Shown here piece after piece: positions 33,331-47,640 of a DNA stretch of 64,000 nucleotides (its first letter is position 1; the number at the start of each line of letters is the position of its first letter). The DNA comes from Anas platyrhynchos (lineage: Eukaryota; Chordata; Aves; Anseriformes; Anatidae): the NCBI RefSeq assembly GCF_047663525.1, contig NC_092590.1:5600001-5664000 (forward strand). Reading direction: 5' to 3'. The notes below the pieces were generated by a model. The model ran no database searches. It had not been told where the DNA came from and saw only the letters and a program-made list of their open reading frames with translations. Position numbers and translations under genes: made by a program.

Positions 33331-36300
33331 GTCCAGGTATGCCGATGGGGCCGATTGCCAAGCGCCGGGGACACGGCACAGAGCTTGCTGTCCCCAGCTA
33401 ACCAGCCTGAGTGTCTGCGCTGATTCATCCTCCCTTACATACAGTGAGGAAAAACCGACCACCCTTTTTATGTTGCGTTTAGTATATAAAGAAGGGGAGG
33501 TGATGTCCCAGAGGCAGCTAAGCCCCCTGCCTGGAGATACCCTCTGTATCCTACACATCTCCCCCTCTCACCACACGTATAGCCATTTACTTCAGAGCCA
33601 GTCACCAGCATCACTCAATATAAGATTGTCACATTTATGAGAGAAGAAAATCATACATATTTTAAAAGCAGAAAAACACACTATCTCCAGGCAGGCTGCA
33701 CAGAACAGGTCTCAAGCCCGGTGCAGAGCACTTCCTTACCAATGGCTGGTTCCAGCTTTTCCTTTTAATCCCCACAGTTCAACTCTGCCAGATGAAGTGA
33801 TGCATTCAGCCTCGTCGGCAACCTCTTATCCGTGCAGATTTCTGGACCCCTCATAACACTTCACAGTTTCCAGTGTACACATGTAGAAAAACAAAATAAG
33901 GCAATTTCACCAAGTATCAGAAAACCACACACTCAACAGACAGGTTTATTGTTAGACAGTCACAGAAAACACTACTGGCAGCAGCTACTCACCCTATGGA
34001 AATGTAGAACAGCCCCCCCCCTTTTTTTTTCTCCCACCAGCAAACATCATTTTGCTTTCACCTATGCCTTTGCATCCTCTAGCCACATGCCACCCTTTTG
34101 GTGGGAATTCTCAGCCTCTTAGCTAGGCAAGGCTATTTTTCTTCTTCTTCTTCTGGTCATAACTCATCAAACATCAACAAGCATTTATGGTGCTGAGACA
34201 CCAGGGATATGACAGGGGCATGAGAGCAGCTCTGTCCACAGATCTTGCCCGTGCAAGGTGGAGGTGCGAGGGCAGGGATGCTCTGGCTGAGTGCTGGCCA
34301 CAAGCCCAGCCAGGATTGCAGGAGCATGAAGTGAGGCATAAGGACATTGCTGCTACATCTTTGGAAGGCACTGCGTGTGCTGTTGCTTCCTTAGATGATG
34401 AATGTGGCTGACTCCAGCCAGAAGCACACACTGGCTCAGATCTCCCTTTGCCACAGGATAATGCCCTGGAGTTCACTAACCCATCATAGACACAATTATT
34501 TTTCTGAGCCTAATTTTCTCCATAGGGCAAAAACTTTAGCAGATGCAGCTCAGTGAAAAGCCATGTAGACATACACATGTCCATTGGGAACTTCTCAGTG
34601 ACAAGCAATATTTTACAGGGAACCAGGAACTAGGGCACAAAGTTTCAGCTCTTCCCTTTGCAACGCCTTGCCAGGCAAGTCACCTGCTTTTCCAGGCTTC
34701 ACCTCCAGGCTAACCTGATTTACTATCTTTATTGCTGTAGAGCTATGATCACTGGACATGCATATTTTTGACAAGCAAAGACCAAAAAGTACATCAAAGA
34801 GAGATGGCCTCTTTTCCAAAGAGCACCTGTTAATTGGAGGCTTGTTAATTGGAGGGTGCACAGAACCAGCCAGCTCATGAACCCTGGGTAGTGCGGGTAA
34901 TTCAAATGATGAAACAAAGTTTTCTTTCTTCCCCAGAAGCAATTATTTACACAAGAATAAATAAATAACCTCATTCAGTTTAATGAAATAGCTAAGAAAA
35001 TATTAACAAAACAATCAAATCATGAGCTGTATATGCACAAGCATCACTGCACTGTTTTCACTCAGTTTCCAACACATGCACTGGAACAGCAGAAGAAGGA
35101 GGCAGCGTTGACTGTAGTTTGTTTTATAAAAAGATGCTATGGCATGCTCTGAGTCTTTAAAGATCATATGGGAATTCTTCCTGGACAGCAAGGGAGCAAG
35201 AACAAGCTTTGTTTTATAGATGTGCCTTAGCAAGCGCACTCGTTTTCTTTTCCTTCTCTGAAAATGCGCAGACATGAAGGACTTGATGCTGTGCTCGCAC
35301 TTTGCTCTGATCACTGCTTTCCTCTGTGGACATCTCACTCAACAGCAAGGGGAAGCAACTGGTATCTGGCTCAGCTACAAGTGACACTGAGACTCAAGGA
35401 TGTCTTGTTTGTGCAGAGCAATGCAACACTTCAGTGTCCATCTTGCTCCCTTGACAAAATGAACCATAATGAATATGTTTTGTTAAAGGTTACCAAGCTC
35501 GAAATATTCCACTTCTTTCATTTGTGCCCTGGCACCTCCTTTACTCATCACAGATCTTCTCCAAAATGCAAGAGACACTTGCTGATGGAAACAATTCAAG
35601 CTTCTGCAGCTTAATTCAGGAGATAAACTGGAGACAAGTGTCCTTGAGCAGGTGGCCTCGCTGCTCGCCTACTTCTGCAATATGCAGAGCACATCCGGCA
35701 AACCCGTGCTCTTAGAGCCCCTGCATCTTGAGTGGGAAATATTGTTCCAAATAGAGGTCTAGTGTTTGCAGAAATAAGGTTAGATCAGGGCATTACAGAA
35801 ATCTGTGGTACACAGCTCCCATTTTCCATAGCAATGAGGGGGTAATTAAATTTGTTTTATTTTTTTTCTCCGATATTTCAATACTGAAGCAAATATTGAT
35901 GAGATTAGTCAAAAAAAAATAAATGTAAGAAGTCATCTTTTCAGGATGTTTTTCCTCTTTTGGCATTCTGTCCCTTTTAGCTGTCATTCTCAATCTCTCC
36001 TCCCAAGACAGAAGACAAAAGTAAAATAGGGCACATTAGCCTCCCTGCCTCTCTAAACAAAACCCAAGCAACATCCCCAAGCTCCTGCCACCTTTTCCCA
36101 GAGGAATAGAAAAGAGAAACAAGGCATTTCTTCCTCTCCCACATCTCCCATGTGCTCCTGGTGGAGCTGAGAGCAGCCGGAGGCACCAGCACCATGTGCC
36201 CAGTGGCCAGCCAAGCGTCCCAGGAGCTGCCCAGCAGCGTCACCCTTCAGAGCCCGAAGGCTCACACCACAAACTTGCCGCCTCAAAGCTGTTGCTGAAC

Positions 36301-39046
36301 TTTTTGGCAGTCAGAAGGGGTGAGCTCTTGGGGGCATGTGAACATCCTGCTTTTGGTTTCATGCTTCCTGAATGCGAATGGCACGCATCCGTGTCCCTGG
36401 GTGGTGCCACCACGGGCACAACCAGCCTGCCACAGCTCACTTATGGGTTGAGGGTTTAACAGGCTTCCTGACAGAAAGATAATCTGCAGGAATTTATCGT
36501 CATCCTCAGCAGCTGGCGATCAATATACCTGAAGAAGTGTTTTGTATTGATCTCTAAGCTCGTGTATCCTTGTGCTGGCATCAAGACTATATACAAGGAT
36601 CCGGGGCGGTGTATAAACAGAAAATAAAAGGCAATATGTCTGTTGCAATGTATTGATTAGCTAGCTGTAAAACTGTTTTGGAAGAGTTATACCTAGGTGC
36701 CTGTCCTTTATTTATGTCAAAGGCGTGGTACTTGGGTTGGAAGCACCTTTGATACTCACAGAGATTTTCTATTTATGGAAGACACAGCTTGGGAATGAAT
36801 AGTATGTCTCCTTTTAGAAAAATCTGTTTGATATTCAGTCAGCTTTCTCTAGCTTTGTTTGGAGGCTGAGATATATTCTGTCTCTGTTGGTAGGAAAAAG
36901 ATCTCTTCTCCCCACAAAATAACACTGACAGTTTTGCACTGAAGTACTTGGTTCATCTGTGAATATATAGATGTTAACTGGATTTTTTTCCTTTAAAATA
37001 TGTCTAAGATGAAGCATCCATCAGAGCCCTTTGAAATGGGAGCACTAGTCTGTGCTCGAGAAGACTCTACCACAAAAACAGCGCAGCGTGCAAGCACCTA
37101 GTACAAGAAAAAAAAAAAATAATCCATGCTGTTATGTTCATCATGAAGTATTGCTTGTACTGAGTTTTTTGCTCAGAAGATTTCACTACATGCCTGCGCT
37201 GCTGCCCAAGCACACTGTTTATCCCCATTATTTATGGGAAGCATCTGCTGCTGTTTTCCAAGGGCTTGCAAGCTTTCTGTACGTGTTGTATCCCACTCTG
37301 CCTTCAGCCAACACGTATATACATGTAAAAGCCTCCCAAGCCAGAGGCAACTGGAAGTGGATGTCATCTTCTTCCTCGGGGTGTCTTAATGATAAATATC
37401 TACCCATATGATGCAAGTGATGCCAGTACGAATGTAAAGCCAACCAAAAAGCTTTCCTCCTTTTCAAATCTATGGGATGACAATTCTGTTAGCCAAGTCT
37501 TAATCATTTCAGAGGGTGCCTGCAGCACACCACAGCAGTCACAGCTTTGTTGCAATAGACCGGAACAGCTGCTGGGGGTAACACAGTGGCACAAGTCTCT
37601 TCCACTAAAATAAACCCATTAGTCTCCCCATTAAAATACCCCTGGAGACAGTCCGATGGCTTCACGTGGCTGCTAGTGGTATGGACTCATAGATGTGGGC
37701 AGAAAGGAAAGCACCACTCTGGCCATCGAGGTATTTTGAAGCTGATCCTTCACCAGGCTGGCCAGAGACCTTTCCTCTTAGAGATGGAAAACCAGCAGGA
37801 GTTCACCTGTGACTATGTACTGGTATACAAAAGAGCATGAAAACAGCATCAGAAGCATCAGATCCCATAGAGGGATCTATCTGCCTTTCAATGGTTTATG
37901 AAAAAAAAGCCAAAAATGCTCAAAAAAGAGGAATTTTATTTCATTGCCCCTTCCTGGACTTGGGCCTTCACAAAGCTGTTTCATCTTGCTAACAAGGTGG
38001 TCATCTTATCAACTACAGACTGGCCTTAGGCCTTTGCTCTACTCTCTCCGTCTTTAAGAGCTTAAATATTCTCACAGTAGGCAAGAATTATTCTTTCCTT
38101 CCTCATTTAATTTATTAAGGTTCAAATGCATTTTCCTCCCCTTCCCTTTCTCTAGCAGCAGATTTTAGCCCATTAAGGCCTTCAGCAGTTTTCAAGACAA
38201 ACCCGAGCACACCAGGAGCCGTGTTCACATGCACGTGGGTTCACACTAGCCTCTCACTTAGCAGTATAGCTCCTAAATCCACATGAACCTAAACCTCCTG
38301 ATCATTGAGCCTCTTTGTTGTTCAGTCCTTGCTACACCTTCTGCTGGTGCACCTGCCACTATAAACATCCTTGAAACAGAGCTCTAGCCTCCTAATTCTA
38401 CATAACACATGACCTTCCTAAACTAGCCACAGTAACCTTCAGAAGCAACCATCTCTTTCAAATAAAAACTGTATTCCCCCCCCCATATTACATATACAAA
38501 AAATAACACAGCATTAACGTTTCTGCTGCGTACAGCAGCCAGCCCTGGTGCAGACAGCATGCTCTCCCCCTGCCAGCCCAGGGAATGAACCAGCAGGGTG
38601 GTGTCACAGGATTATAAAAGCTTTCAGTGCTATAGTCAGCTAACTTTCTCCTTGTTATAGGCACACGGTTTTTTCACCTGTGTTCACCTGTGACAGGTGG
38701 GGAAGAAGTGCACAGGGGATCTCAGAGCGGTGCAGAGCATGGCATTTCTATACATTTTAAAAAAAAAAATCTATATTAAAAGAGAGCAGGGCAGAGTAGT
38801 TATGTGCAGTTTATGAGCTAGAAGCTTGTCATGGGCAGGCTCCATGTGTGAGAGGTGGCGGTTCACAGACGCATGCTACAGAGTCCTCCAGCCTCCAAAG
38901 CCACTTCCCTACAGCTGTAGACTGCATGAAGATCTGGGAAGTGTAACTAATTCAACATTAAAACCCAGCAAAGTAACTCAATACACTGAAGCAATTACAG
39001 GTCAGTCTGTGTTATTCATTCTCATAAAGAATACAGAACAAGAACA
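33331..39046. other. Intergenic, no gene seen
   Basis: This stretch includes a C-run/T-run junction at about 34,013-34,031, a C run near 38,475-38,484 and a (CTT)n patch near 34,138-34,153. A unique block at 36,460-36,800 is listed separately. No coding exon was recognised. Confidence 0.6.
36460..36800. promoter_or_regulatory. Candidate conserved non-coding block
   Basis: This is repeat-free sequence with atcaatatacc, tattgatctc and tattgattagctagctg elements resembling HNF6/CUX/homeodomain targets. The call is by texture only. Confidence 0.25.
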
Positions 39047-39195
39047 TGTCTGAATTTAAGAAGAGATTGGACTGTGCACTTAGTCACATGGTCTGAACTT
39101 TTGGGTAGACCTGTGCGGTGTCAAGAGTTGGACTTGATGATCCTTAAGGGTCCCTTCCAACTCAGGATATTCTATGATTCTATGATTCTATGATT
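39047..39195 (+). mobile_element. CR1 LINE 3' end, severely 5'-truncated, sense
   Basis: The last about 150 bases of a CR1 element are present: a segment like aatttaagaagagattggac, then gttggacttgatgatcctta, the usual lead-in cccttccaactc, and three copies of the 8-mer ATTCTATG at the end. CR1 elements typically lack a poly-A tail and end in this octamer repeat. This copy is non-autonomous and non-coding. Confidence 0.93.
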
Positions 39196-42100
39196 TTCCA
39201 AAGTGTCACAGGAGAGTGGCACCAGATTTAGGGTCCAGCCCATGCAGAAACACAAAGCCATGCCAACAAGGTGCCACAGCAGAGAGCAGCCCTGTGCAGG
39301 ACACCTAACCAGTGATGGATAATTCAGCAGAGCTCCAAATACCTATTCAGTGTGGCATTTATGGGTAGAAATATCACAGCGGAGCTTACTGGATTTATTG
39401 AGTGCAGCATTTATTGTATTCATTGAATTTCCTGGTTTTATATGGGAATCCTAGTAAAAATTTCATTCCAGCTCTTACATATTAACATATCCAGAATTAC
39501 CTAGCGTGGGTTTTCAGCAATACAGGGACGTGATGGACAACACCACTCACATTTAGAGCGACGCAATGGAAAACAATAATATGGATATTACAAATAGCTT
39601 AATGTGGGAGCAATATGCACTGCAGAACAAGAAAAACTATTAAAATGTCACTGAGCCTCCTCACAGGTGATCAGAGGAGCAGCAGCAGGACCACATGGGT
39701 TTATATTAGCAGAGATCAGTACAGTCCACTCTTTTAAGCCTCCTGCAGGGATGCTTAGCAGTATCCCTGGATGGCCTGTTCCCTGCCTTATTGCCCTTAT
39801 TGCCCCATGGCTCTGACCTGGCCTGCTAGCTTCTGCTCCACCAGCTCCAGTTTCTCAATGGACTGAGCTCATAACTCCTCACTGCTGTCCAGCATCTGTG
39901 GAAAACAGCTGATTTGGTTTCCATTTTATTATAGTTTTTTGCATAGCACTATCCCTTCCAGCTTTGTTCTCTCTCCCTGCCCTTTGCTCCCTCCCTGACA
40001 AAATCAATTCATTTTCTCCAATCTTTCCCTCACCGTCCTTTCTAAATCTTTCTAAACTTGATTTCCAGCCACTCACACTGAGGACAAACTGATGGGACAA
40101 CCAGTGGACACCAGCTTTAAGTTTCGAGAGTGCAGCTCCATGCTATCTCCTTCACACAGGTGTTATCACTGGTCCCAATGATTTTCACAACACTATTAAT
40201 GACAGAACTAGGTTCCTAAAATCCATCATATATTTGCAGCACTCACACCAAGCATCACGGGGAAGGCTGGAGCGAGGGTGTAACTTCAAGCTTAAGAAGA
40301 GTGGGCAAGACCTGATCTGCCTTGTAGCTAACACTTGCTATCACGTGGTTATTTTCATTTAAGGCCATGGCTTGGTGGCCTCAAATCAGTGATGGAGATG
40401 AACTGAGGCTCTGCTGGAAGGAAGCGCGGGTGCCACCAACAGCCCAACCCTTTCAGCGTGATGGGTGCATAATGCATCCCTGTATGTTTTGCAGGAAAAC
40501 GTAGGCACAAAGCACTGAGCAGTTTGCAGCTTTCTGCTTCCTGCGGCTGCTAGCTCCCGCAGCACCCCCCTTCGCATTGATCCCACCTTGTGCCAGGTGC
40601 CGCCAGCAGCAAAACCCCTACTTGAGGTTCAAATAAGCACATGGGTTCAAATAAGGCTTTGGTGCATGGCAGGGGATGATCATAGTACCTAAAGTTGACT
40701 TTGGCAGCATTTGATCAAATGCTTTTCCCACGTGCACTGAGCAGTGCAGTGATACACAGTAGGGATGCGTGCTTGTTTTCCAAATGTTTTCCTGTCTGTT
40801 CTTATCCCCTTGAATCTCTCAGAATCCTCCTTGAATACAGAGTGCTGTTTCTCTGTATTTGAAAGTTTTTTCGACTCATCCTTCTGATTGATCCATCCCT
40901 GTGTGCAGCAGAGACCTGGAAACCCCCTTGGAGGCTGCCAGCTTCTCCCATCGGGCTGGGCAGCAGCCCATTGCAATACCTCTACCCTATCCAGGAGAAG
41001 GAATCACCTCCGTACAGTCTGAGCTCCTATAAGCTGAGCAGCCAGCTCCACATCCTGAGCTCCCTGCTCACCCCGCAGAGCAGCATGCCACCAGCAGCTC
41101 CTCTGGCTGCTCCCACAGCATCATCCAGCATCCACCAGTTACACCAGTAAAACCTTCTGGCACTTCCAGTCACCTTGGGATCAACCTCCAGACACTTGAC
41201 TTGGATTAAGCCTTTACTTCAGGGTCTGGAACTGACACAAGAAAACATGAACTGCAGCAATGTTAATTATTTTGTTTGTTATTTTAAGACACAATAAAGC
41301 ACACAGCAAGTATAAAGCCATGGCATTGTTTTCATGGCTGTGAAAGAAGCCCCGGTTGCAATGCTTGCATGTGTCTTGTCTGGTATTTGAAATTTCCAGC
41401 CTTATTAATTTTAAATATCACATACGCATCGCTTTCAGCAGATAGAGAGGCGAAGAAAGAGTATTCTCAGCATCACCTGTGCATTAGAGGAATCTGAACG
41501 CTGAGACAAAGCTAATACCCTAATTTGGGTATTCAATCCTTAATAAAAAAGAGATCAACATAGTAAACATAGCACTGTCACTTTCTGGGGTGCTAACAAT
41601 TTATTTTCCATGTGGCATTTATCCACTGGCTTTCTTTAAAAGCTGGTGGTGTCACTTTGCAGTTTCACTATAAATATCAGCAAAGTTTGTTTTCCTTGTT
41701 TGCATAAGCTTTGTTACACTTCAGGAGAAAATAAATAAATAAATAAATAAATAATCTCAACCCATATAAAACATTTCTCTGTAAGGTAAGTCCATAACAA
41801 ACTTTTTAAATATACATGTGTGTGAGTATAAAACTTAGATTAATGCACCACTTTACATCTTTAAAGCAGATTGTGAACCTGAACTTGGTCACACGATACT
41901 TTCAATATGAAATAAATATGCATTACTATCCCAACGTTTCTAATTGCAGATCTGAGATACCAAGGGGCATACCTTTGAACCTGGAGTCACAAAACCCCAA
42001 AACAAAGTAGATGAATCAAATAATACAGCTTCCAGAAGAGCCTTTGCGAAATGAGCCTTTACAAAACAAGTATGCGGTGCTTTGGAAGTAAAACCTTTTG

Positions 42101-43439
42101 TCACTCGTGACAATGTGAATAGCAGCTTTACTGGGAGGGTATAATCACAGCAGAAATGTGCATTGCCTTCGTCATTATTACTGAGAAGATATCCTTCCTA
42201 ATCCAGCCAGCATAGCCATAGCCTTAGTTATATTCTTTATTACTGCTGGGGCCAGTGGACTGGCACGTAGAGCCGGCACTTCTCTTTGGAAAATTGCTTG
42301 CAGTCTTGCTGGGCTCTCACATTAGCACAGAAACTTTCCACGACAGGTGTTTCTCCAAAACTCCTTTGCAGATGGGAGAAGGGATGTTTGAAATAAATGC
42401 TGTAGCCATCCTAACACCAAAACTATTAATTTGTGCCTTTGCACATATTGACCCCTTAGTTCACTTGAAAGCACTGACCTCCGTGCTGCGGCACTTCAGT
42501 GCTGTCCCTCCGCCAGTATGAGAGCCAGGGCACCTTGCTTAAAGCTGCCCTTCTCATTCAAGGTCTGTCCTCTCCCCGTTTCCTCTCTTAGCCCCATGTC
42601 CTACCCCTGAGCTCTGCCCAGAGCCTGTGCTTCCACAGCTCAACCACCCCGCAGCCCTGTTGTGCACTACAGAGAGTGCTGCACAATGCAAAACGCCTGA
42701 AAAATGAAATCCCTGCTTGTTATTCAAAATGAATCAACCCATTTCAACTCTTGATTTCTTACCCATTCACAGCGAATAATAATAGCCCTTGTCAAACAGG
42801 AGTTGTTAGTGTATAAAGGCAGAATTACTTGTGAGGGAACTCGCATACTGTTGTGATACTTCAGGTAGCGTGGCGCCGTGTTGTGTGTTCGAGCACACAC
42901 ACCACAGGGAAGCCTCTGGGGAAATAACTACGCTGGCAGCAAATGCACACAGCCACCCGCTTATGGGCCCCTGCTCCTTCAGAGCACTGAAGCTGTCAGA
43001 TCCCAACCCATGCAATGAAATCCTACGACCACATATATACATGTCAGGAAACCACCCACAATTACTCAATCACTCTTGATGCCAAACTTCGGCAGTTCTC
43101 ATGCTGGACTTGCTAACTTCCATTATTTTTTAACATGCAGTGCACCTGTGCAGAATAAACACACCTCACATATAGTTTGAATGCTTAGTGCACTGAAAAC
43201 TAGAGTTTTGGAAACTTCTGGTTTTACAAGATTTATAAGGATGGAGTATTTCCACCTTTTCGCTGACTAAACAGCACAGCATTTTGTGGCACGTCCAGCA
43301 GGAAGCGCCCAGTGCAAAAATAGGCCTGGGGATGAGCAAATATAAACAGTGCCAACCTGGATTTGGGCAAAGACAAGAAGACGGGACGGCAGTGCCATTA
43401 TTCCTCATATCCAATTCGTGTCCAGCCGCTGCTCTAGCT
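39196..43439. other. Intergenic, no gene seen
   Basis: This stretch contains an (AAAT)n microsatellite at about 41,730-41,753 and modestly GC-rich stretches (40,400-41,150 and 42,440-42,700). No gene or RNA was recognised. Confidence 0.6.
41730..41753. repeat. (AAAT)n microsatellite
   Basis: About six AAAT units. Confidence 0.92.
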
Positions 43440-43660
43440 GCTCTGGCTGACAAAAGCACTGAATGAATTCATACATTTTCAAATCATTCTGGAAAATTGC
43501 CCTCACGCTGGTAGTTTGCATTGCAAATGGCGCTGGGAAATGTGGAGCATACATTATTATTAGGTGCCTGACACACCTCCGATTATCCAGAAGGTGCTAA
43601 ACAGCTTCTGCCTTTCACACCTTCCGATTCATTTAAAAGAGACTTTGATAAATTGCAAGC
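43440..43660. promoter_or_regulatory. Candidate conserved non-coding block
   Basis: This repeat-free block includes the near-palindrome tttgcattgcaaat (43,515-43,528), which resembles a POU/octamer or C/EBP composite, and acattattattaggtg. The enhancer interpretation is inference. Confidence 0.3.
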
Positions 43661-45354
43661 AGGTGCAAACCCACAAACTAGCATGTACTGGATGATGAAG
43701 CACAGGCCTCGATAAATCCAGTTCCTCTGGGCCAGGAAATGCATGCAGAGTTAAAAAAATCACTGAAACCACACTGAGGACAGTTTCACAATAAATATCG
43801 GGACCAGGGGCCCCATGACTACCCAAGGCAGCAACTCCATACTAATCACAGGGAAAAGAGCACCAAGTAATAACAACAGGCTTTTAAAAACTGGCCTTTC
43901 TAAAGCAATTGGCACTGCTGTTGTCCCCGAGGCTGAACAGCGGCATCCTCAGGCATTGCTCGGGCTCCCACAGCCCAACATCTCCTGCTCTGGCCGCTGG
44001 TAAGTGCCCACAGCAGCTTGCTCAGTTCCCAATTGCAGGGACAAGTGGTGATAACAAAACCAGGACAACACGGCATCTGGTCCGTACAGCAGGCTGGCCA
44101 GCCAAAACCGATCCTGGGAATATATGCTGAGGTATGCATGCACTCCAGGCTCCGTAGCCACTGCAGGCTTCTAACACCTGTTAATCGTTTACGTACTACT
44201 TATACACACATTAATATCAAGTTTCATCATGAGGTTAATAGCAACAATCTGTTCTTGCTTTGAGACTGCGGGGATGTACTCAGTGAAATCAATTTGAAGG
44301 GCAGGAAAAACGTGCCCAAACATTTCCTGCTGAAAGACTGCTCTCTTTGTAGGAAGGTCAATTCTCCGGGGCAATGCTGGAGAAGATAGCTATCTCTTTT
44401 ATGCCCTTTAAAAAAATTCCACTAGTTGGAAGGCTGTAAAATCTTGAAACTTATTTAACACAAGCCTCTTCCTGGATGATATGGCATTAAATTGGTGAAC
44501 TTAGACAGTTAATGTCTCTTAATACACGTCCTGAGGACTACAAATGTATCTATGTACTCATTATCTGTCCACAAATAGAGCAACAAAATCTTGCCTTGTT
44601 TTACTGGTGGTTTGCGGTTAATAAGTAAACATATAACTCAGAGAGCTCACAAGGGCAAAAGATAGCTCTGATCTAGAAACATTTGCACAGGGAATTGCAC
44701 ATCATGAGCCCAATGTGCTCATTTTCTACAGCTTTCTATCAGAAAATTCCCAATCATTTCCAGCGAGCCAAATCAGTACAATAGAGCATCTCCGCTCTGT
44801 CTAATATGGATGTATGGCATCAAAGTGCCTGGAAAAATTCTCTATATGAAATTCAGGGAGATGTTGTGGATAGGAGCTGCAATCTGAAAGAGATTCTTGT
44901 AGCTCACTTCTGCCTCTGGTTTTGCCAGGGTTACCAGCAGCATGGGAGTGGTCTGTGTTTGCCAAACAAGGTTTCCCAAATGTGCAAGCCCTCTTTGCTC
45001 TCCTGTAAATCATTCACACGTCAGTATCCAAGCCTCCCGAGCCTGGATAATTTGGGGACATATACACCTATGGGACATGCTAAGACACTAACCTGTGGTG
45101 TGGGTTTGTAGCAAGAGAGAAGCAGTGAGGAGCTGATCACAGCCTCTCTCTCCCCTCTGTATGTGTGAGAGGCTCTCAGGTGCACTCATCCTCAACCAGC
45201 AGCACCAAAAGCTATCACCAAAAACCTCAGTTCTTGGGGGAGAGGCCAGGTCGTAAACAGTCAAGGGTAGGAGGGACGGGATGGTCTCCACACCTGCTCC
45301 AAATCTTCAGCCACGTTACTGCTCAAAGGAGGTACGGGTTAGTGTCATAAAGGA

Positions 45355-45357
45355 GAA

Positions 45358-45401
<44 letters not shown>

Positions 45402-45402
45402 A
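45355..45402. repeat. (AAAT)n microsatellite, about 11 units
   Basis: A nearly perfect AAAT tract, the longest pure tetranucleotide array in the window. Confidence 0.95.
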
Positions 45403-47364
45403 GGGACATTCACTGGTAAGGCATAAATACAAGCCAAATTTCTTGTGCTCACATCTGCTGACTCACACCAGCCTCCCGTGTGTGCAGGCCCTGATCCCTG
45501 GCCTGTGACCAGCGCTATAAGAACAGGCGACTGACAGCCCATTTTCCCTGGCAAAATGATTGCACGGGGTCACTCTGGGGCTTCTCTTGGGAAGTTTCCA
45601 AAGGCAGTTCAGGAAGGCACTGAACTGGGAAATCTGCTGGTGTTGAGATCATTGCCACGAGGAGCATACTGATGAGCCCGCTTATGGAGCCTGGCCTACT
45701 CTTCCTGCCGCGTTGCATAAAGCCACAGAGCTTGGTTGTCCTGGTCTTCCCCTGGTGTGCCTGTACTGATTTTGTAGAAGCTGCTTTGCATTTACATTGA
45801 CTAAGCTGAGATCAGAACCGGGACCTGGTTTTGGGGTGGTCATTTAACCCACAGGTTGGAAATATTGGGCAGGCAGAGACCGAGACCTGCTTCTTGTGGA
45901 CTCTGTGCAAGGAGCGTGGCAGCAGAAAATCTCACCCTGGGAGTTTATGATCTCTAAATACTTCAAATTAAATTCTTGAATATAGACTTTTTTTTTTTCA
46001 TTCCTCAAGATCAAAGCTGTCATAAAGTATATAACATTGTGATGCCTAGAATACTCATAAGCTGTCAAAGAGAGAGCCTGACTTTATTTTTTACATATTA
46101 ATTATATGCTGCCAGATAGGAGACTTTGCTCTTGTAGGGCCACCTACTAGTGTCATTATAAAATGTCTTGTACTGAGCCAAAAAATGCAATAAACTGTAC
46201 AATGACTCCATAAAGCCATATAGAGGGTGTTTATGCAGGCAGAGTCAGGCTGTGGTGATCCTCCTTCTGCTCTGTTTACTCACCTCTGTGATGGGATTTT
46301 TAGATGTATGGTATCCTCAGCAATATCAAAATGATCAGATGCCATTTCCAATATCTGCAATATTGGTGCCAGGCTGTCTGCTTTGGTTTGCTGTCTTTGT
46401 GCCCCCGCAGGCTCCTCTGCTCTATGCTGGGGAAGGGCAAGGACGGACCTGCAGCACCCCTCTCTGGCTTCCTCCTCAGCAGGACTCAGCTACTGCCTGT
46501 GTGGCAAGGAGAGCAGCCTGGGGAGGAACAAATTCCTGCCCTACAGCTCTGCTGTGCTGCAGCCTCTGTGGTGGGGTGAGCCCCCCAGGCTCCGGGGGTA
46601 AGCCCATTTCCCCTTCCCTCCCAGGCTGGCTGGGGATCTGGGAATGAAAGGGGAGGAAAGAGGACCTGCACGCACAGCCTCCTAAAGCCCTGCAGTGCTT
46701 ACCCAAAAATGTCCGTGAAGACTGCATTTCTTAGTGATACTGCAGTGCCTTTTGCCATCAGGGCTAGGGAGGGGGTGGATGGTGCCTTGTCTCTGCACTG
46801 CCTGTTTCTTGGTGTCTGGCCTCAGACAGCCTGCAGGTGCGGTGGGACAGAGCCTGACGTGGCCCCGAGTCTCACCCTGGTAAGAAGTTGGATGTTGTTT
46901 GTCCACAGAAGCATAAATAACAGTGGCTTTCAGCAGCACTGGTTAAACAGACTGAGTCTGTGAGTCATCTTATGAAGCTGTCATCAGAACATCACCCGCT
47001 CCGCCTCAGCTTCTGGCTTCTGCGGGCTTAACATATACACATAATCTGCTATTAAAGCACCTCTTTTGTCTTCCAGCAGAGTTGGCCAAAACTAAAATGA
47101 GCATTTACAACACTCCTCCTCAGCCTAAAATTGCTCAGTGAGAACTTCATGGGGTTTATTTGCTCGCTGATCGAGCCAAAATTTAAGAGGGGCTGTGGGA
47201 ACAAAGTCACCTTTGTGGCACCTGTCAGCGGAGTTTTATTACTGTTTCGATCCTGACGGCTGTCAAGATAAAAGGAGGAGTCCTTTCATATCATACAATG
47301 GATGTAACTTAATAAGTGGTCAACAAAATTGCCATGAGCAAAGAAGAACTCTGTTGTTTCTTTC

Positions 47365-47390
47365 TTTTTTTTTTTTTTTTTTTTTTTTTT
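47365..47390. repeat. Poly-T run (26)
   Basis: T homopolymer. Translated on the minus strand it gives a spurious poly-lysine. Confidence 0.95.
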
Positions 47391-47606
47391 GCCTTTCCCC
47401 TGTGGTTGAATTATGAGTTTCACATCCCTCACAATTCCTGGTATCAATCCTTGTCTGTGGCAGGGGTGCCTACAGAGCACACACGAGCATGCTGGGGAGA
47501 CACCACATCTCCCCCGTTCCCTGCAGCAGCCTGTAGGTGCAGTGAACTGATGGTCCTCTGCCCCCGAGTCCTCATCCGGACACTTTGTGGAAAGAAAATA
47601 GCAGGG

Positions 47607-47640
47607 ACTGAACATGCATTTGCAGCACTGAACATGCATT
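47607..47640. repeat. 14-bp direct repeat actgaacatgcatt
   Basis: Two perfect copies lie 20 bases apart (start to start), separated by tgcagc. Confidence 0.85.

Noticed and set aside
42440-42700. A stretch resembling the CR1 3' UTR (words such as cctgtgcttccacagctc)
   Set aside because: The similarity is only word-level and there is no CR1 terminus; it is more likely ordinary GC-richer sequence.
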